Source of the DNA: Sphingobium sp. C100
GTDB lineage: Bacteria; Pseudomonadota; Alphaproteobacteria; Sphingomonadales; Sphingomonadaceae
Direction: 5' to 3'
Assembly (NCBI RefSeq): GCF_000508185.1
Contig: NZ_AYOY01000163.1
Location: 1-33,376 of the forward strand
Length of the DNA stretch: 33,376 nt
A model generated the notes under the pieces. That model saw nothing but the letters and a program-made list of their open reading frames with translations. It did no database searches and was not told the DNA's origin. The stretch's first letter is position 1. Each line of letters opens with the position of its first letter. This document shows, one piece after another, positions 8,242 through 15,672 of the stretch. Made by a program: the position numbers and the translations under genes.

Positions 8242-8711
8242 TGTGCGCGGCGAAGCACCATGGTCCGACCGAGTATGGCGGTGCCCATATATGCGCGAAG
8301 TTCCAGTTTTCCGCTCACCAGCGTTGCTCGAGCGGAGTGGGTCTGACCAGTTGCACCGCTGTAGAAATTACCGCCTTCCCACCGACCGTCAGCGGCATCC
8401 CATTTGAGGTTGGTCACGAGAACGGCTCGCTCCAGGGAGCGGCTTCTAAGGTTCGGGTCCGGATTGAGTGTATCCTTCTTGAAGGTCTTGCCGTCGGCCT
8501 CCATCAGAAGCTTTCCGTAGAGGACCCGGGCGGCATAGGTTTCGCCGGCGTCGAACACCTCAAGCTTAAGATTGCCGTCATCGGATTCCCAGACGCCGAC
8601 AATCTGATCCGGCGAAGATGCCTGTGCGAAAGCCTCTCCAACCGGGAGACCTGTCATTCCCGCCGTGAGCGCTGCGGCCAGCAAAGGCCCTGTTAGCGAT
8701 TTGAGCATCAT
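8238..8711 (-). CDS. DUF2147 family exported protein
   Basis: A small secreted or periplasmic protein of 157 residues. Signal peptide at residues 1-29 ending AFA, with Gln 30 as likely first mature residue. The mature part begins IVGVWESDDGNLKLEVF and contains YAARVLYGK, the usual DUF2147 start (a lipocalin-like small beta-barrel); function not known. The longer opening to 8810 is rejected because ATG 8711 has AAGGA five bases upstream and begins the signal peptide; a second ATG follows directly at 8708. The stop overlaps the DUF2306 start. A weaker copy of the shared motif (site C) is 184 bases upstream. Confidence 0.85.
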   Translation of the reverse strand: MMLKSLTGPLLAAALTAGMTGLPVGEAFAQASSPDQIVGVWESDDGNLKLEVFDAGETYAARVLYGKLLMEADGKTFKKDTLNPDPNLRSRSLERAVLVTNLKWDAADGRWEGGNFYSGATGQTHSARATLVSGKLELRAYMGTAILGRTMVLRRAQ

Positions 8712-8894
8712 GTGTTTCCTTATCGATGAATTGGCGCGTGTGTGGGAGCGGCGCGGAAGATTTCGCGCGCCGGCCGAAACTTCATGCCTGCGGAGCGATC
8801 CGCCGTTCACCTCGGAAAGCGCGATGTGGAACCGAGCCCAACCGCTCCCCGAGGCAATGCGCCGTGAAGCTACCCGCCGGCTTCACGACGGCGA

Positions 8895-8930
8895 ATACCG
8901 ATTACCGCGAATTTCCTGCCTGATCCTCCA
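8895..8930 (+). promoter_or_regulatory. Two-part operator motif, site C (weaker copy)
   Basis: ATACC (8895-8899), 17 bases, TGCCTGATCCTCCA (8917-8930). Each block has one change relative to site B (G to A in the first, A to C in the second), and the 17-base spacing is kept exactly. It lies 184 bases upstream of the DUF2147 start, in the same relative orientation as sites A and B. Confidence 0.5.
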
Positions 8931-9043
8931 GCTGAATTGAGGTAAGTCCTGGCCAGTGAATTCTTACCCAAATCTTGACGGGATAGGATTCGAGGACCGG
9001 CACCCAAGCCATCTGAAAACGCGCTCGAGCGAAGCGGACCCCC

Positions 9044-9089
9044 TTGACACTCGCTAGGTACCTTACATATTTGCTAGGTAGCTAGCGAG
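9044..9089 (+). promoter_or_regulatory. marR promoter with overlapping operator
   Basis: A -35 element TTGACA (9044-9049) and a plausible -10 CATATT (9066-9071, 16-base spacer). The octamer GCTAGGTA occurs twice exactly 20 bases apart (9053-9060 and 9073-9080), and an outer inverted repeat CTCGCTA/TAGCGAG (9050-9056, 9083-9089) brackets the -10. This layout suits autorepression by the MarR protein encoded 16 bases downstream. Confidence 0.65.
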
Positions 9090-9104
9090 ATTGGAGACGC
9101 AGCG

Positions 9105-9566
9105 ATGGTTGAGAGGCGGAAAAGCGAGGATCGCGACCTCATCGGAGCCTGGGCAAAGCGGTGCTATTTCGCTGGCCGGGCAGTCATGGATTCCGTCCTG
9201 CGTCCTTATGATCTCGGCTCCGTGCAGTGGTACGTGCTCTACCAGCTCGCGACTGTCGGGCCGACCATGCAGCGTGATCTCGTGCGGTTGCTCGCGATCG
9301 AACGGGCGACAATGACCGGCATCGTCGCAACGCTCGTGCGCAAGGGTCTCGTCGAGCAAGAGGCCGACCGTGTCGATCAGCGCCAGAAGCTCCTGCGCAT
9401 TACCGCCGCCGGCGCGACGCTTTGGGGCGAGTTGCCCGATCTCTCTTTCATCCGCTCGGTCGCCTTCGACGGCATCGACGATGCCGAAATCGCGGTCGCA
9501 GTCCGGGTTCTACAAACCGCGACGGAGCGCCTCGAGAACCTTCTTCAGAAAGGAACAACCGCATGA
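9105..9566 (+). CDS. MarR family transcriptional regulator
   Basis: A 153-residue winged-helix regulator of the MarR type. Visible parts are an N-terminal dimer helix, the recognition region (TMQRDLVRLLAIERATMTGI), and the wing with VDQRQKLLRITAAG, followed by a C-terminal dimer helix. MarR proteins usually repress themselves and a neighbour until a small, often aromatic, ligand binds. Its stop overlaps the start of the epimerase-like gene (ATGA), so both are one unit behind the operator at 9044-9089. ATG 9105 has GGAG upstream at acceptable spacing. Ligand unknown. Confidence 0.92.
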   Translation: MVERRKSEDRDLIGAWAKRCYFAGRAVMDSVLRPYDLGSVQWYVLYQLATVGPTMQRDLVRLLAIERATMTGIVATLVRKGLVEQEADRVDQRQKLLRITAAGATLWGELPDLSFIRSVAFDGIDDAEIAVAVRVLQTATERLENLLQKGTTA

Positions 9567-10378
9567 CAATCCTGGTGACCGGTGCAACGGGGCTCGTCGG
9601 AGCCCGACTTCTTCCACGCCTTGTCGAGGCAGGAACGAATTGCCGCGCGCTTATGCGCGGCGGCAAGGCGGCGCCTGACGGCGTGAGCGCGGTGGAAGCG
9701 GACCTTCTCGATCCGGATTCGCTGATAAGGGTGGTGGACGGCGTGTCTACGATCATCCATCTCGCCGCGGTTTTTCGAACGCCCGACACCGATCTGATTT
9801 GGAGGAGCAACCTCGAGGGCGCGCGCAACCTCATAGCTGCGGCGAAGGCAAATGCGCCCGAGGCGCGCTTCATCCTGGCAAGTACGTCCAATGTCTATAA
9901 CGCGGACAGCCCGCGGCCTGGCCGCGAGGACGATGCAGCTGACCCGCAACAGGCCTATCCGGCCAGCAAGCTCGCTGCCGAGAACACGTTGCGCGAAAGC
10001 GGGCTGAACTGGTCGATCCAAAGGTTCGGCTTCGTTTATGGCGAACAGGACGGACATCTAGAAGAGTTGCCCCGACTGGTCGCCAATTTCAAAATGCATC
10101 CCGCCCAAAGAATGAGCATGGTGCATCATCGCGACATCGCAACCGCCATGAGCCTGGCCCTGACCGGCGCGATGGATGGACGCATCGTCAACATCGCCGA
10201 TGAGGCACCGACCTCGATCTACGAGCTTGTCACGCTGGCCGGCGGAGCAATGGAACCGTCTTCAGTGCCGCTCGACAATCCCTGGCACCTTCACATGGAT
10301 GTCTCGCTTGCGCGCAGTCTTGGATTTCAGCCGGTCGTGAAAACCGTCTACCAGGCCGCGCAGGAAAACCTGATGTAA
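9563..10378 (+). CDS. NAD-dependent epimerase/dehydratase family protein
   Basis: An extended-SDR protein of 271 residues. Motifs: TGATGLVG (6-13) for NAD(P) binding, a Ser/Thr cluster (STSNVY, 108-112), and YPASK (132-136) as catalytic Tyr-Lys. It lacks clues for a nucleotide sugar substrate, so a ketone, aldehyde or lactone substrate is equally likely. ATG 9563 overlaps the marR stop and has AAAGGA upstream; the longer opening to 9422 is inside marR and rejected. The pair marR plus SDR is a common self-regulated module. It converges on the AraC gene, with a strong hairpin between. Confidence 0.9.
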   Translation: MTILVTGATGLVGARLLPRLVEAGTNCRALMRGGKAAPDGVSAVEADLLDPDSLIRVVDGVSTIIHLAAVFRTPDTDLIWRSNLEGARNLIAAAKANAPEARFILASTSNVYNADSPRPGREDDAADPQQAYPASKLAAENTLRESGLNWSIQRFGFVYGEQDGHLEELPRLVANFKMHPAQRMSMVHHRDIATAMSLALTGAMDGRIVNIADEAPTSIYELVTLAGGAMEPSSVPLDNPWHLHMDVSLARSLGFQPVVKTVYQAAQENLM

Positions 10379-10461
10379 TGGGCGCTGGCCGGCGACTGGG
10401 AGCCTGGGGGATACTTCCCCGTCTGCGCCAGTCATGGCAATTCTGTTCGCAGATCAGGAAA

Positions 10462-10491
10462 GCGGCTCCGGGCGCGCCGGCGCGGAGCCGC
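10462..10491. terminator. Strong GC hairpin between convergent genes
   Basis: A perfect 9-base stem (GCGGCTCCG/CGGAGCCGC) with a 12-base loop lies between the ends of the epimerase gene (10378) and the AraC gene (10508). No T-run is seen on either strand, but the position suggests a bidirectional terminator. Confidence 0.5.
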
Positions 10492-10507
10492 CTCCCGCAA
10501 CACGCGC

Positions 10508-11431
10508 TTAGGCAGTTCGCGCCTTGCGGCTGGCGTACTGGCTGTACATGCGCTGATGGTTCAGCGCGTCCTGCTTTGGCGCGACGCCGAACATCCGGGA
10601 ATATTCGCGGCTGAACTGCGAAGGACTTTCGTAGCCGACCTTGTAGGCGGCCTCCTCGACGCTTGCAGCGTCCGCCACCATCAGCCGCCGCGACTCGAGC
10701 AGGCGCAACTGCTTCTGGAACTGGAGCGGCGTCACCGAGGTGAGCTGCTTGAAGTGCTGATGGAACGATGACGGGCTCATGCGCGCCACCTCGGCCATTT
10801 GCTCCACACGCAGCGTCTGGGCGAAATTGGCGCGCAGAAAATAGATCGCTTTCGCGACCCGCATGAAATTCGATTCCGGCACGGCCAGACTGCAGAGTTC
10901 GGCCCCGTGCGGGCCGCTCAGAAGCCAGTAGCAGATCTCGCGCATGATCGACGGATAGAGGATCGGGATCGCCTTCGGCGTCTGCGACATCCGGATCAGG
11001 CGCAGCACGCATTCCGCCAGCGGTTCGTCGACCTTGCCGACGAACACGCATGGACCCGGCGCAGCAGGTGGGAGGGGCGGCGTCTCCAACTGTTCCAGCA
11101 CCTCGCGTAGCATCGTCACGTCGAGATCGATGGTGACGCCGATATAGGGCGACTGCTCGGTCGCCTCGACGACCCGCCCGCTGGCCGGCATTTCCATGCT
11201 GACGACCAGACACTCCATGTCGCCGTAGCGGAGTGTCTCGTCGCCGAAGAGGATTTCCTTTGCTCCTTGGGCCACGACGCAGAGCGACGGTCGGTATATC
11301 TGCCGCATCGGCATCCGCTGCTGGTAGGAACGGATGATATTGACGCTCTCGATCTGCGTCGGAAACAGCCCTTCACCGCCGCCCTGACTTTCGATGTAAG
11401 CGGTGATCCCGCCCAGAAGCGATGACGACAC
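10508..11431 (-). CDS. AraC family regulator, YqhC-like (AraC_N domain)
   Basis: A 307-residue regulator with an N-terminal AraC-type sensing domain (PF06719 style: RPSLCVVAQGAKEI, LRYGDMECLVVS) and a C-terminal double helix-turn-helix (about 195-295; LRVEQMAEVARMSPSSFHQH, VEEAAYKVGYESPSQFSRE). The frame is open to an ATG at 11542, but the GTG at 11431 is preferred: it has TGGAGG five bases upstream and matches the usual family start, whereas the extra 37 codons cover the conserved motif at 11498-11533. E. coli YqhC, the best-known relative, activates reductase genes in response to aldehydes. Divergent from the MFS gene. Probably controls the units with sites A-D and itself (inference). Confidence 0.88.
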   Translation of the reverse strand: MSSSLLGGITAYIESQGGGEGLFPTQIESVNIIRSYQQRMPMRQIYRPSLCVVAQGAKEILFGDETLRYGDMECLVVSMEMPASGRVVEATEQSPYIGVTIDLDVTMLREVLEQLETPPLPPAAPGPCVFVGKVDEPLAECVLRLIRMSQTPKAIPILYPSIMREICYWLLSGPHGAELCSLAVPESNFMRVAKAIYFLRANFAQTLRVEQMAEVARMSPSSFHQHFKQLTSVTPLQFQKQLRLLESRRLMVADAASVEEAAYKVGYESPSQFSREYSRMFGVAPKQDALNHQRMYSQYASRKARTA

Positions 11432-11497
11432 GCGAGCCTCCACTGGGTATCGAGGCCAGCGCAGCACTCGCCCTTCAGCCGGCAGTCTATCGCGGCT

Positions 11498-11533
11498 TGT
11501 AGGAATAGGCAAGTTTCTTGAGATATCCGGCAT
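11498..11533 (-). promoter_or_regulatory. Two-part operator motif, site D (divergent promoter)
   Basis: On the minus strand: ATGCC (11533-11529), 17 bases, TGCCTATTCCTACA (11511-11498). The 14-base block is identical to site A. It lies 67 bases from the preferred AraC start and 62 bases from the MFS start, so it can serve both. Relative to the MFS gene its orientation is the same as sites A-C relative to their genes. Confidence 0.65.
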
Positions 11534-11595
11534 TCTGGTCATTGGTGACTTCCTCTAGCTTGGTGATGCCAGTCACAGCCAGGGACGCTCCAAAC

Positions 11596-12912
11596 ATGAC
11601 AGAAACCGCCGCGTCGTCAATAGATCAGCAGAATAGACTGCCCATTGTATCGAAGGCGAGCGGCGATGAACACGTTCATGGATGGCGCGTCCCGGTGTTG
11701 TTCATTTCACTTTTTCTAGTAAGCGCCACTTCCCAGATCGACCGGATGCTTCCGTTTGTCCTGGCAGAGTCGATCAAGGAAGACCTCGATCTGAGTGATA
11801 CCGAGGTGGGTCTGCTTACCGGCATCGCCTTTGCGGTCTGCTACACGCTGCTGTCGATGCCACTCGCCCGCATCGCCGATCGCGGATCGCCCCGCTTCGT
11901 CCTCGTTTTGTGCATCCTGCTGTGGAGCGCGATGACATTGCTCGGCGGCATGGCGATGAGTTTCCTGTTTCTCGCCTTCACCCGCTTCGGCGTCGCCTTT
12001 GGCGAGGCCGGGGGCACGCCCTCCAGCCATGCGATCATCGCCCGCAAGATCCCGCCCGAACGCCGCGGTCTGGCGATCGGCATCTTCTCAATGGGCATTC
12101 CGCTCGGCACCATGGTGGGCTTCGCCGTCGGCGGCGCGATCGGCGACACGCTGGGCTGGCGGACAGCACTGGTCGGTGCCGGCGCTATGAGCGCGCTGAT
12201 CGGTCTGCTGGCCCTCGTCGTCATCGGCCCGACCCCGCCGCTCAAACGTTCGATCGCCAATAGCGAGCCCTTCCTGAAGGCGAGCCTGCGATTGCTTTCG
12301 TCCCCGCCATTCCGCTGGCTGTTCATCGGCTCGGTCACACTCGGCTTCGCCGCAGCACCTTTCTACGCCTTCGCGGTTCCCTTCCTGATCCGCACGCATG
12401 GTTATAGCGCCAGCGAGGCCGGACTGGCGTTCGGACTGCTGCAGGGCGCAATGGGAATTTGCGGAACCCTGATCGGCGGGCGACTGTTCGACCGCGCCGT
12501 GCGCTCCGGTACCGGCCGCGTTCTCGGTCCGCCCGCCATCCTCTTCATGGTCGCGAGCATGACGACCGCTGCGGCGCTGTTCGCACCGGTCGGGTGGCTC
12601 TCCATCCTGCTCTTCGTGCCCGGCATGCTGTCCTTCGCCTTTCTGCTGCCCTGGTGCTTCGGCGCTGCACACCTGGTGGCCGGCAAGGGCAGGGAAGCGA
12701 TGGCGACGAGCCTCGCGATGATCGGCTCCGGGCTTCTGGGGCCAGCGCTTGGTCCTCTCATCGTCGGCATGATCAGCGATGGAGCGACAGCCGCCGAGAT
12801 TTCGAATGGCTTGGGGCTCGGTCTGCTCATCGTGCCCATCGCAAGCGTCCTGACCAGCGTCGCCATGATGATCGCAAACCAGCGCATCGCCGCCTGGCTC
12901 GGGCGGCAGTAA
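11596..12912 (+). CDS. Major facilitator superfamily transporter
   Basis: A 12-helix MFS permease of 438 residues, predicted to move a small organic solute across the inner membrane. The N-terminal half has the signature after helix 2 (LARIADRGSPRFVL, a variant of motif A) and GEAGGTPSSHAIIA, seen in the spinster/ACS-like MFS groups; a central loop sits near residue 220. ATG 11596 is preferred over a TTG at 11518: the protein then begins a normal polar N-terminus (MTETAASS) and the TTG start would lie in site D. Followed after 68 bases by a Tat-signal SDR, probably co-transcribed. Substrate and direction cannot be told. Confidence 0.9.
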   Translation: MTETAASSIDQQNRLPIVSKASGDEHVHGWRVPVLFISLFLVSATSQIDRMLPFVLAESIKEDLDLSDTEVGLLTGIAFAVCYTLLSMPLARIADRGSPRFVLVLCILLWSAMTLLGGMAMSFLFLAFTRFGVAFGEAGGTPSSHAIIARKIPPERRGLAIGIFSMGIPLGTMVGFAVGGAIGDTLGWRTALVGAGAMSALIGLLALVVIGPTPPLKRSIANSEPFLKASLRLLSSPPFRWLFIGSVTLGFAAAPFYAFAVPFLIRTHGYSASEAGLAFGLLQGAMGICGTLIGGRLFDRAVRSGTGRVLGPPAILFMVASMTTAAALFAPVGWLSILLFVPGMLSFAFLLPWCFGAAHLVAGKGREAMATSLAMIGSGLLGPALGPLIVGMISDGATAAEISNGLGLGLLIVPIASVLTSVAMMIANQRIAAWLGRQ

Positions 12913-12980
12913 CGGCCGAACGCGAACCTATGGCCGCACCAACAGGCTTTCGCGAAATTTTGAGAAAGAGAGACTTTCCA

Positions 12981-13829
12981 GTGTCCGATACCGATAACGC
13001 CCGCCGCACCTTCCTGGCGCTCACCGCCGCCGCGCCCGCAGCCCTCGCCCTCGGGGGTGTGGCCTCGGCACAGACCTCCGAGATTGGTACCGGCGCATTG
13101 CCTGGCACTGGGCGGGCCGCCATCGTCACAGGCTCGTCGCGCGGCATCGGCGCCGCGACCGCCAAGCGCCTGGCGCGCGACGGTTATGCGGTGACGGTGA
13201 ACTATTTCACCAACCGCGATCTGGCCGCTCAGGTCGTGCGCGATATCGAGGTAGCCGGCGGCCGCGCCATCTTCCGCCAGGCAGATGTCGCCGATCCGGC
13301 GGCGGTCAAGGCCCTGTTCGACGCCAATGACGAGGCCTTCGGCGGCGTCGATGTGGTGATCAGCAACGCCGGGATCATGAACGTCGCACCCTTCGCCCAG
13401 TTCACAGACGAAGCCTTCGACCGGATGATCGCCACCAATGTGAAGGGCAGCTTCAACGTGCTGCGGGAGGCGGCGCGGCGCACCCGCGACGGCGGTCGCA
13501 TCATCACGCTCTCTTCGACCTCGATCCGCGCGCGTCGGCCGACCCATGGCGGCTACGCCGCGACCAAGGCCGCCCAGGAGATCTACGCCGGCTGCCTCGC
13601 CAAGGAACTCGCCGGCCGCCGCATCTCCGTCAACGCGCTCGCGCCCGGGCCGACCAACACGTCGCTGCTCGACGTGCCGCCCCCGCAGCGTGCCCAGGCC
13701 GCGCAGATGACGCCCTATGGCCGCATCGGTGAGCCGGAGGATATCGCCAACGCCATTGCCGGGCTGTGCTCTGGCGACAGCGAATGGATCAACGGGCAGC
13801 TCGTGTTCGCCAATGGCGGCTTCTTCTGA
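12981..13829 (+). CDS. Tat-signal short-chain dehydrogenase
   Basis: SDR of 282 residues with a twin-arginine-like signal (RRTFLAL, 8-15 region) and a hydrophobic Ala-rich segment ending near ASA-Q (residue 31), so the folded enzyme may be exported with bound cofactor. Core motifs: TGSSRGIG (50-57), SNAG (128-131), Ser near 178, YAATK (192-196), and the classical C-terminus ending in a GGF motif. GTG 12981 was chosen because a purine-rich AGAGAGA lies before it and it starts the signal sequence; an ATG at 12930 is possible and adds 17 residues. Downstream of the MFS gene in the same direction, so likely in the AraC unit behind site D. Confidence 0.88.
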   Translation: MSDTDNARRTFLALTAAAPAALALGGVASAQTSEIGTGALPGTGRAAIVTGSSRGIGAATAKRLARDGYAVTVNYFTNRDLAAQVVRDIEVAGGRAIFRQADVADPAAVKALFDANDEAFGGVDVVISNAGIMNVAPFAQFTDEAFDRMIATNVKGSFNVLREAARRTRDGGRIITLSSTSIRARRPTHGGYAATKAAQEIYAGCLAKELAGRRISVNALAPGPTNTSLLDVPPPQRAQAAQMTPYGRIGEPEDIANAIAGLCSGDSEWINGQLVFANGGFF

Positions 13830-13979
13830 GGCGATCGCGATCCGCAAGACATCACACCCGTGGGGCGGACGAAGCCAGCCATCGCTGCTTCGATCGCCTC
13901 GAACTGAACCCGGATCGCGGATAGCCGGCCCACTCCCGCCGATCCGATCGGAGGTCGCCGCGCCCCCATTTCACCGGCG

Positions 13980-14028
13980 GCCTTCCCCCCCCCCCCGAAG
14001 GCGCACCGCGAACAAGGCGGGCGCCTTC
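13980..14028 (+). repeat. 12-C homopolymer with competing hairpin arms upstream of an outer-membrane gene
   Basis: A run of 12 C (13985-13996) is framed by GCCTTC (13980-13985) and GAAGGC (13997-14002). The second arm GAAGGCGC (13997-14004) can instead pair with GCGCCTTC (14021-14028), so two hairpins are mutually exclusive. The tract ends 67 bases before the start of the MipA/OmpV gene. It may be a slipping tract that affects expression, or a terminator of the preceding unit. The rest of the 13830-14063 spacer holds no gene. Confidence 0.5.
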
Positions 14029-14063
14029 GGGGACCCCACCTCCCTGCAGAAGGAGTTTCGATA

Positions 14064-14858
14064 ATGCGTGTAGTCCGTCCCATCCTGCTCGTCGGTGGCG
14101 CAGCCTTGTCATCCACCAGCGCCAACGCCCAGGCAGCGCCGCCCGACAACGGCCCCCACGGCGTCGTCGCGGTCGGCGCGGGCGTGGTTCCCGAATATGA
14201 CGGGGCCGAGGATCTCCGCGCGATCCCCTTCGTGCAGGCGGACGTCCACTGGGGCGACATCAATCTGGAAATCCGCGGGCTTCGGGCGCGGGTCGACCTC
14301 GCGTCCGATCCGCGCCTTTCGATCGGACCCGTCATCGGCGCGCGCCTGCCAAGAAGCGACGTGGACGGCGCGGTTGGGTTGTTGCCGGACATCGACACGG
14401 CGATCGAGGCGGGCGGATTCATCGGCTATCGTTTCGGCGGCGACGAGAGCGGCGAGGGCGCACTGGCGATGGAGCTTTCCATCGTCCACGATGTCTCGGG
14501 CGTCCATGACGGGCTCCTCGCGACGGCGAGCGCCAGCTACGCTGCGGTTCGTCGCGACGATTTCTTCCTGTCGCTCGACGCGCAAACGACCTGGGTGAAC
14601 CAGGACTATGCGCGCACCTATTTCGGCGTCACCTCGGCTGACTCCGCTGCCAGCGGTCTGGCCGCCTACAGCCCGGGGTCCGGCATCAAGGATGTCGGTG
14701 TCGGCGTTACGGCCGGATACTGGTTCAGCGAGCGCTTCGGCGTCACGGGAAGGATCGGAGCAAACTACCTCGTCGGCGATATCGCCGACAGCCCCGTCAC
14801 CGAAGATGGACGCCGCTGGCAACCGAGCGGCGGCCTCTCGATCGCCTACCGGTTCTAG
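14064..14858 (+). CDS. MipA/OmpV family outer-membrane protein
   Basis: A beta-barrel outer-membrane protein of 264 residues. Signal peptide about 1-22 (SANA-Q). The mature part shows the family pattern: GAGVVPEYDGAEDLRAIPF near the start, alternating amphipathic strands, GYWFSERFGVTGRIG, and a terminal Phe (SIAYRF), the usual signal for barrel assembly. E. coli MipA scaffolds murein enzymes, but many family members are of unknown role. Start ATG 14064 has AAGGAG at good spacing. It sits alone between the Tat-SDR and a DedA gene; the poly-C tract lies in its leader. A weak 7-base inverted repeat (14857-14863/14881-14887) follows the stop. Confidence 0.88.
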   Translation: MRVVRPILLVGGAALSSTSANAQAAPPDNGPHGVVAVGAGVVPEYDGAEDLRAIPFVQADVHWGDINLEIRGLRARVDLASDPRLSIGPVIGARLPRSDVDGAVGLLPDIDTAIEAGGFIGYRFGGDESGEGALAMELSIVHDVSGVHDGLLATASASYAAVRRDDFFLSLDAQTTWVNQDYARTYFGVTSADSAASGLAAYSPGSGIKDVGVGVTAGYWFSERFGVTGRIGANYLVGDIADSPVTEDGRRWQPSGGLSIAYRF

Positions 14859-15030
14859 GGCGTCGCATGTCCGGTGCACCACGCCCTGCGCTCCAGGCAA
14901 CCGTGGCCGTCAGTCCGATAGCGGGCGTCTTCATCGTGTCGCTCCTCCGTTGCTCCGCGCGACGGAGGCGGTAGCGCCATCCATGCCCGGCGAACGCAAC
15001 CGCTCGCCTCAACTAAAGGAGGATATGCCT

Positions 15031-15672
15031 ATGGATTTTGACCCAGTAGGAGCAGTCATGGCGTGGATTGGCGCCTATGGGCTCGTTGGTCTGTTCGCCG
15101 TTGCCCTGGCCGAGCGCTTCGTGCCGGTGATCCCATCCTACGGGCTGCTACTCGCGGTCGGGATCGGCGCGGCAGACGGGGACTGGCCGCTGCCGGCTGC
15201 CTTTCTTTCGACGGCTGCTGGCAGCATGTTCGGCTGCGCCGCCTGCTTCTACGCTGTCCGGAGGCTGGGCGACGCGCGATCGACGCGCCTCCTTAACAGA
15301 GCTGGCCGACTTTTCGGGATGTCCGTCGATCGCGTTGAGCGCGGAATCGCTTCCGTTCACCGGAGCCAGATCGCACTGGCCTTTGCACTCCAGCTCGTGC
15401 CGACAGTAAGGCTCGTCGCTCCGGCCTTCGCCGCCCTTTCGCGTGGGAACTCCCGCAGTGTCCTGACGGCTTCGGCGGCCGGCATTGCGGTCTGGAATGG
15501 CCTTTTCATCGGCATTGGATTTTACGCTTCGCACTCGATCGAGTCGGCGAACTCGACGGTCCTCGCCCTGACTGCTCTCGGCTGCTTGCTAATTGCGGAG
15601 GTATTCGTGTTCTGGATCGTGCGACGGGTTGGCGCCCACCGCAAAGCGGGGACCGTGCCATGCAAGATCTGA
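15031..15672 (+). CDS. DedA family (SNARE-associated/VTT) membrane protein
   Basis: A membrane protein of 213 residues of the DedA/VTT type; such proteins are undecaprenyl-phosphate or phospholipid translocases or affect membrane potential. Visible: an N-terminal re-entrant-like segment with ERFVPVIPSYGLLLAVG (the acidic residue and Pro-rich turn of the family), a small helix pair with GSMFGCAACFYAVRRLG, and the C-terminal basic motif (here LQLVPTVRLVAPAFAALSRG). ATG 15031 is preferred to ATG 15025, since AGGAGG (15017-15022) is eight bases before the former and only two before the latter. Its last 13 bases overlap the methyltransferase frame. Confidence 0.85.
   Translation: MDFDPVGAVMAWIGAYGLVGLFAVALAERFVPVIPSYGLLLAVGIGAADGDWPLPAAFLSTAAGSMFGCAACFYAVRRLGDARSTRLLNRAGRLFGMSVDRVERGIASVHRSQIALAFALQLVPTVRLVAPAFAALSRGNSRSVLTASAAGIAVWNGLFIGIGFYASHSIESANSTVLALTALGCLLIAEVFVFWIVRRVGAHRKAGTVPCKI

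Larger units (their letters stand above)
8712..9104. other. Divergent intergenic region between DUF2147 and marR
   Basis: About 390 bases without a supportable gene; the short openings here have no homologous look or ribosome site. It carries site C (8895-8930) for the leftward pair and the marR promoter/operator (9044-9089) for the rightward pair. Confidence 0.7.

Noticed and set aside
12402..13847. Minus-strand frame of 481 codons opposite the MFS and Tat-SDR genes
   Set aside because: Shadow of two clear genes on the other strand; no recognisable domain.
14857..14887. Terminator after the MipA/OmpV gene
   Set aside because: Only a 7-base inverted repeat with a 17-base loop and no T-run; kept as a note in the gene entry.
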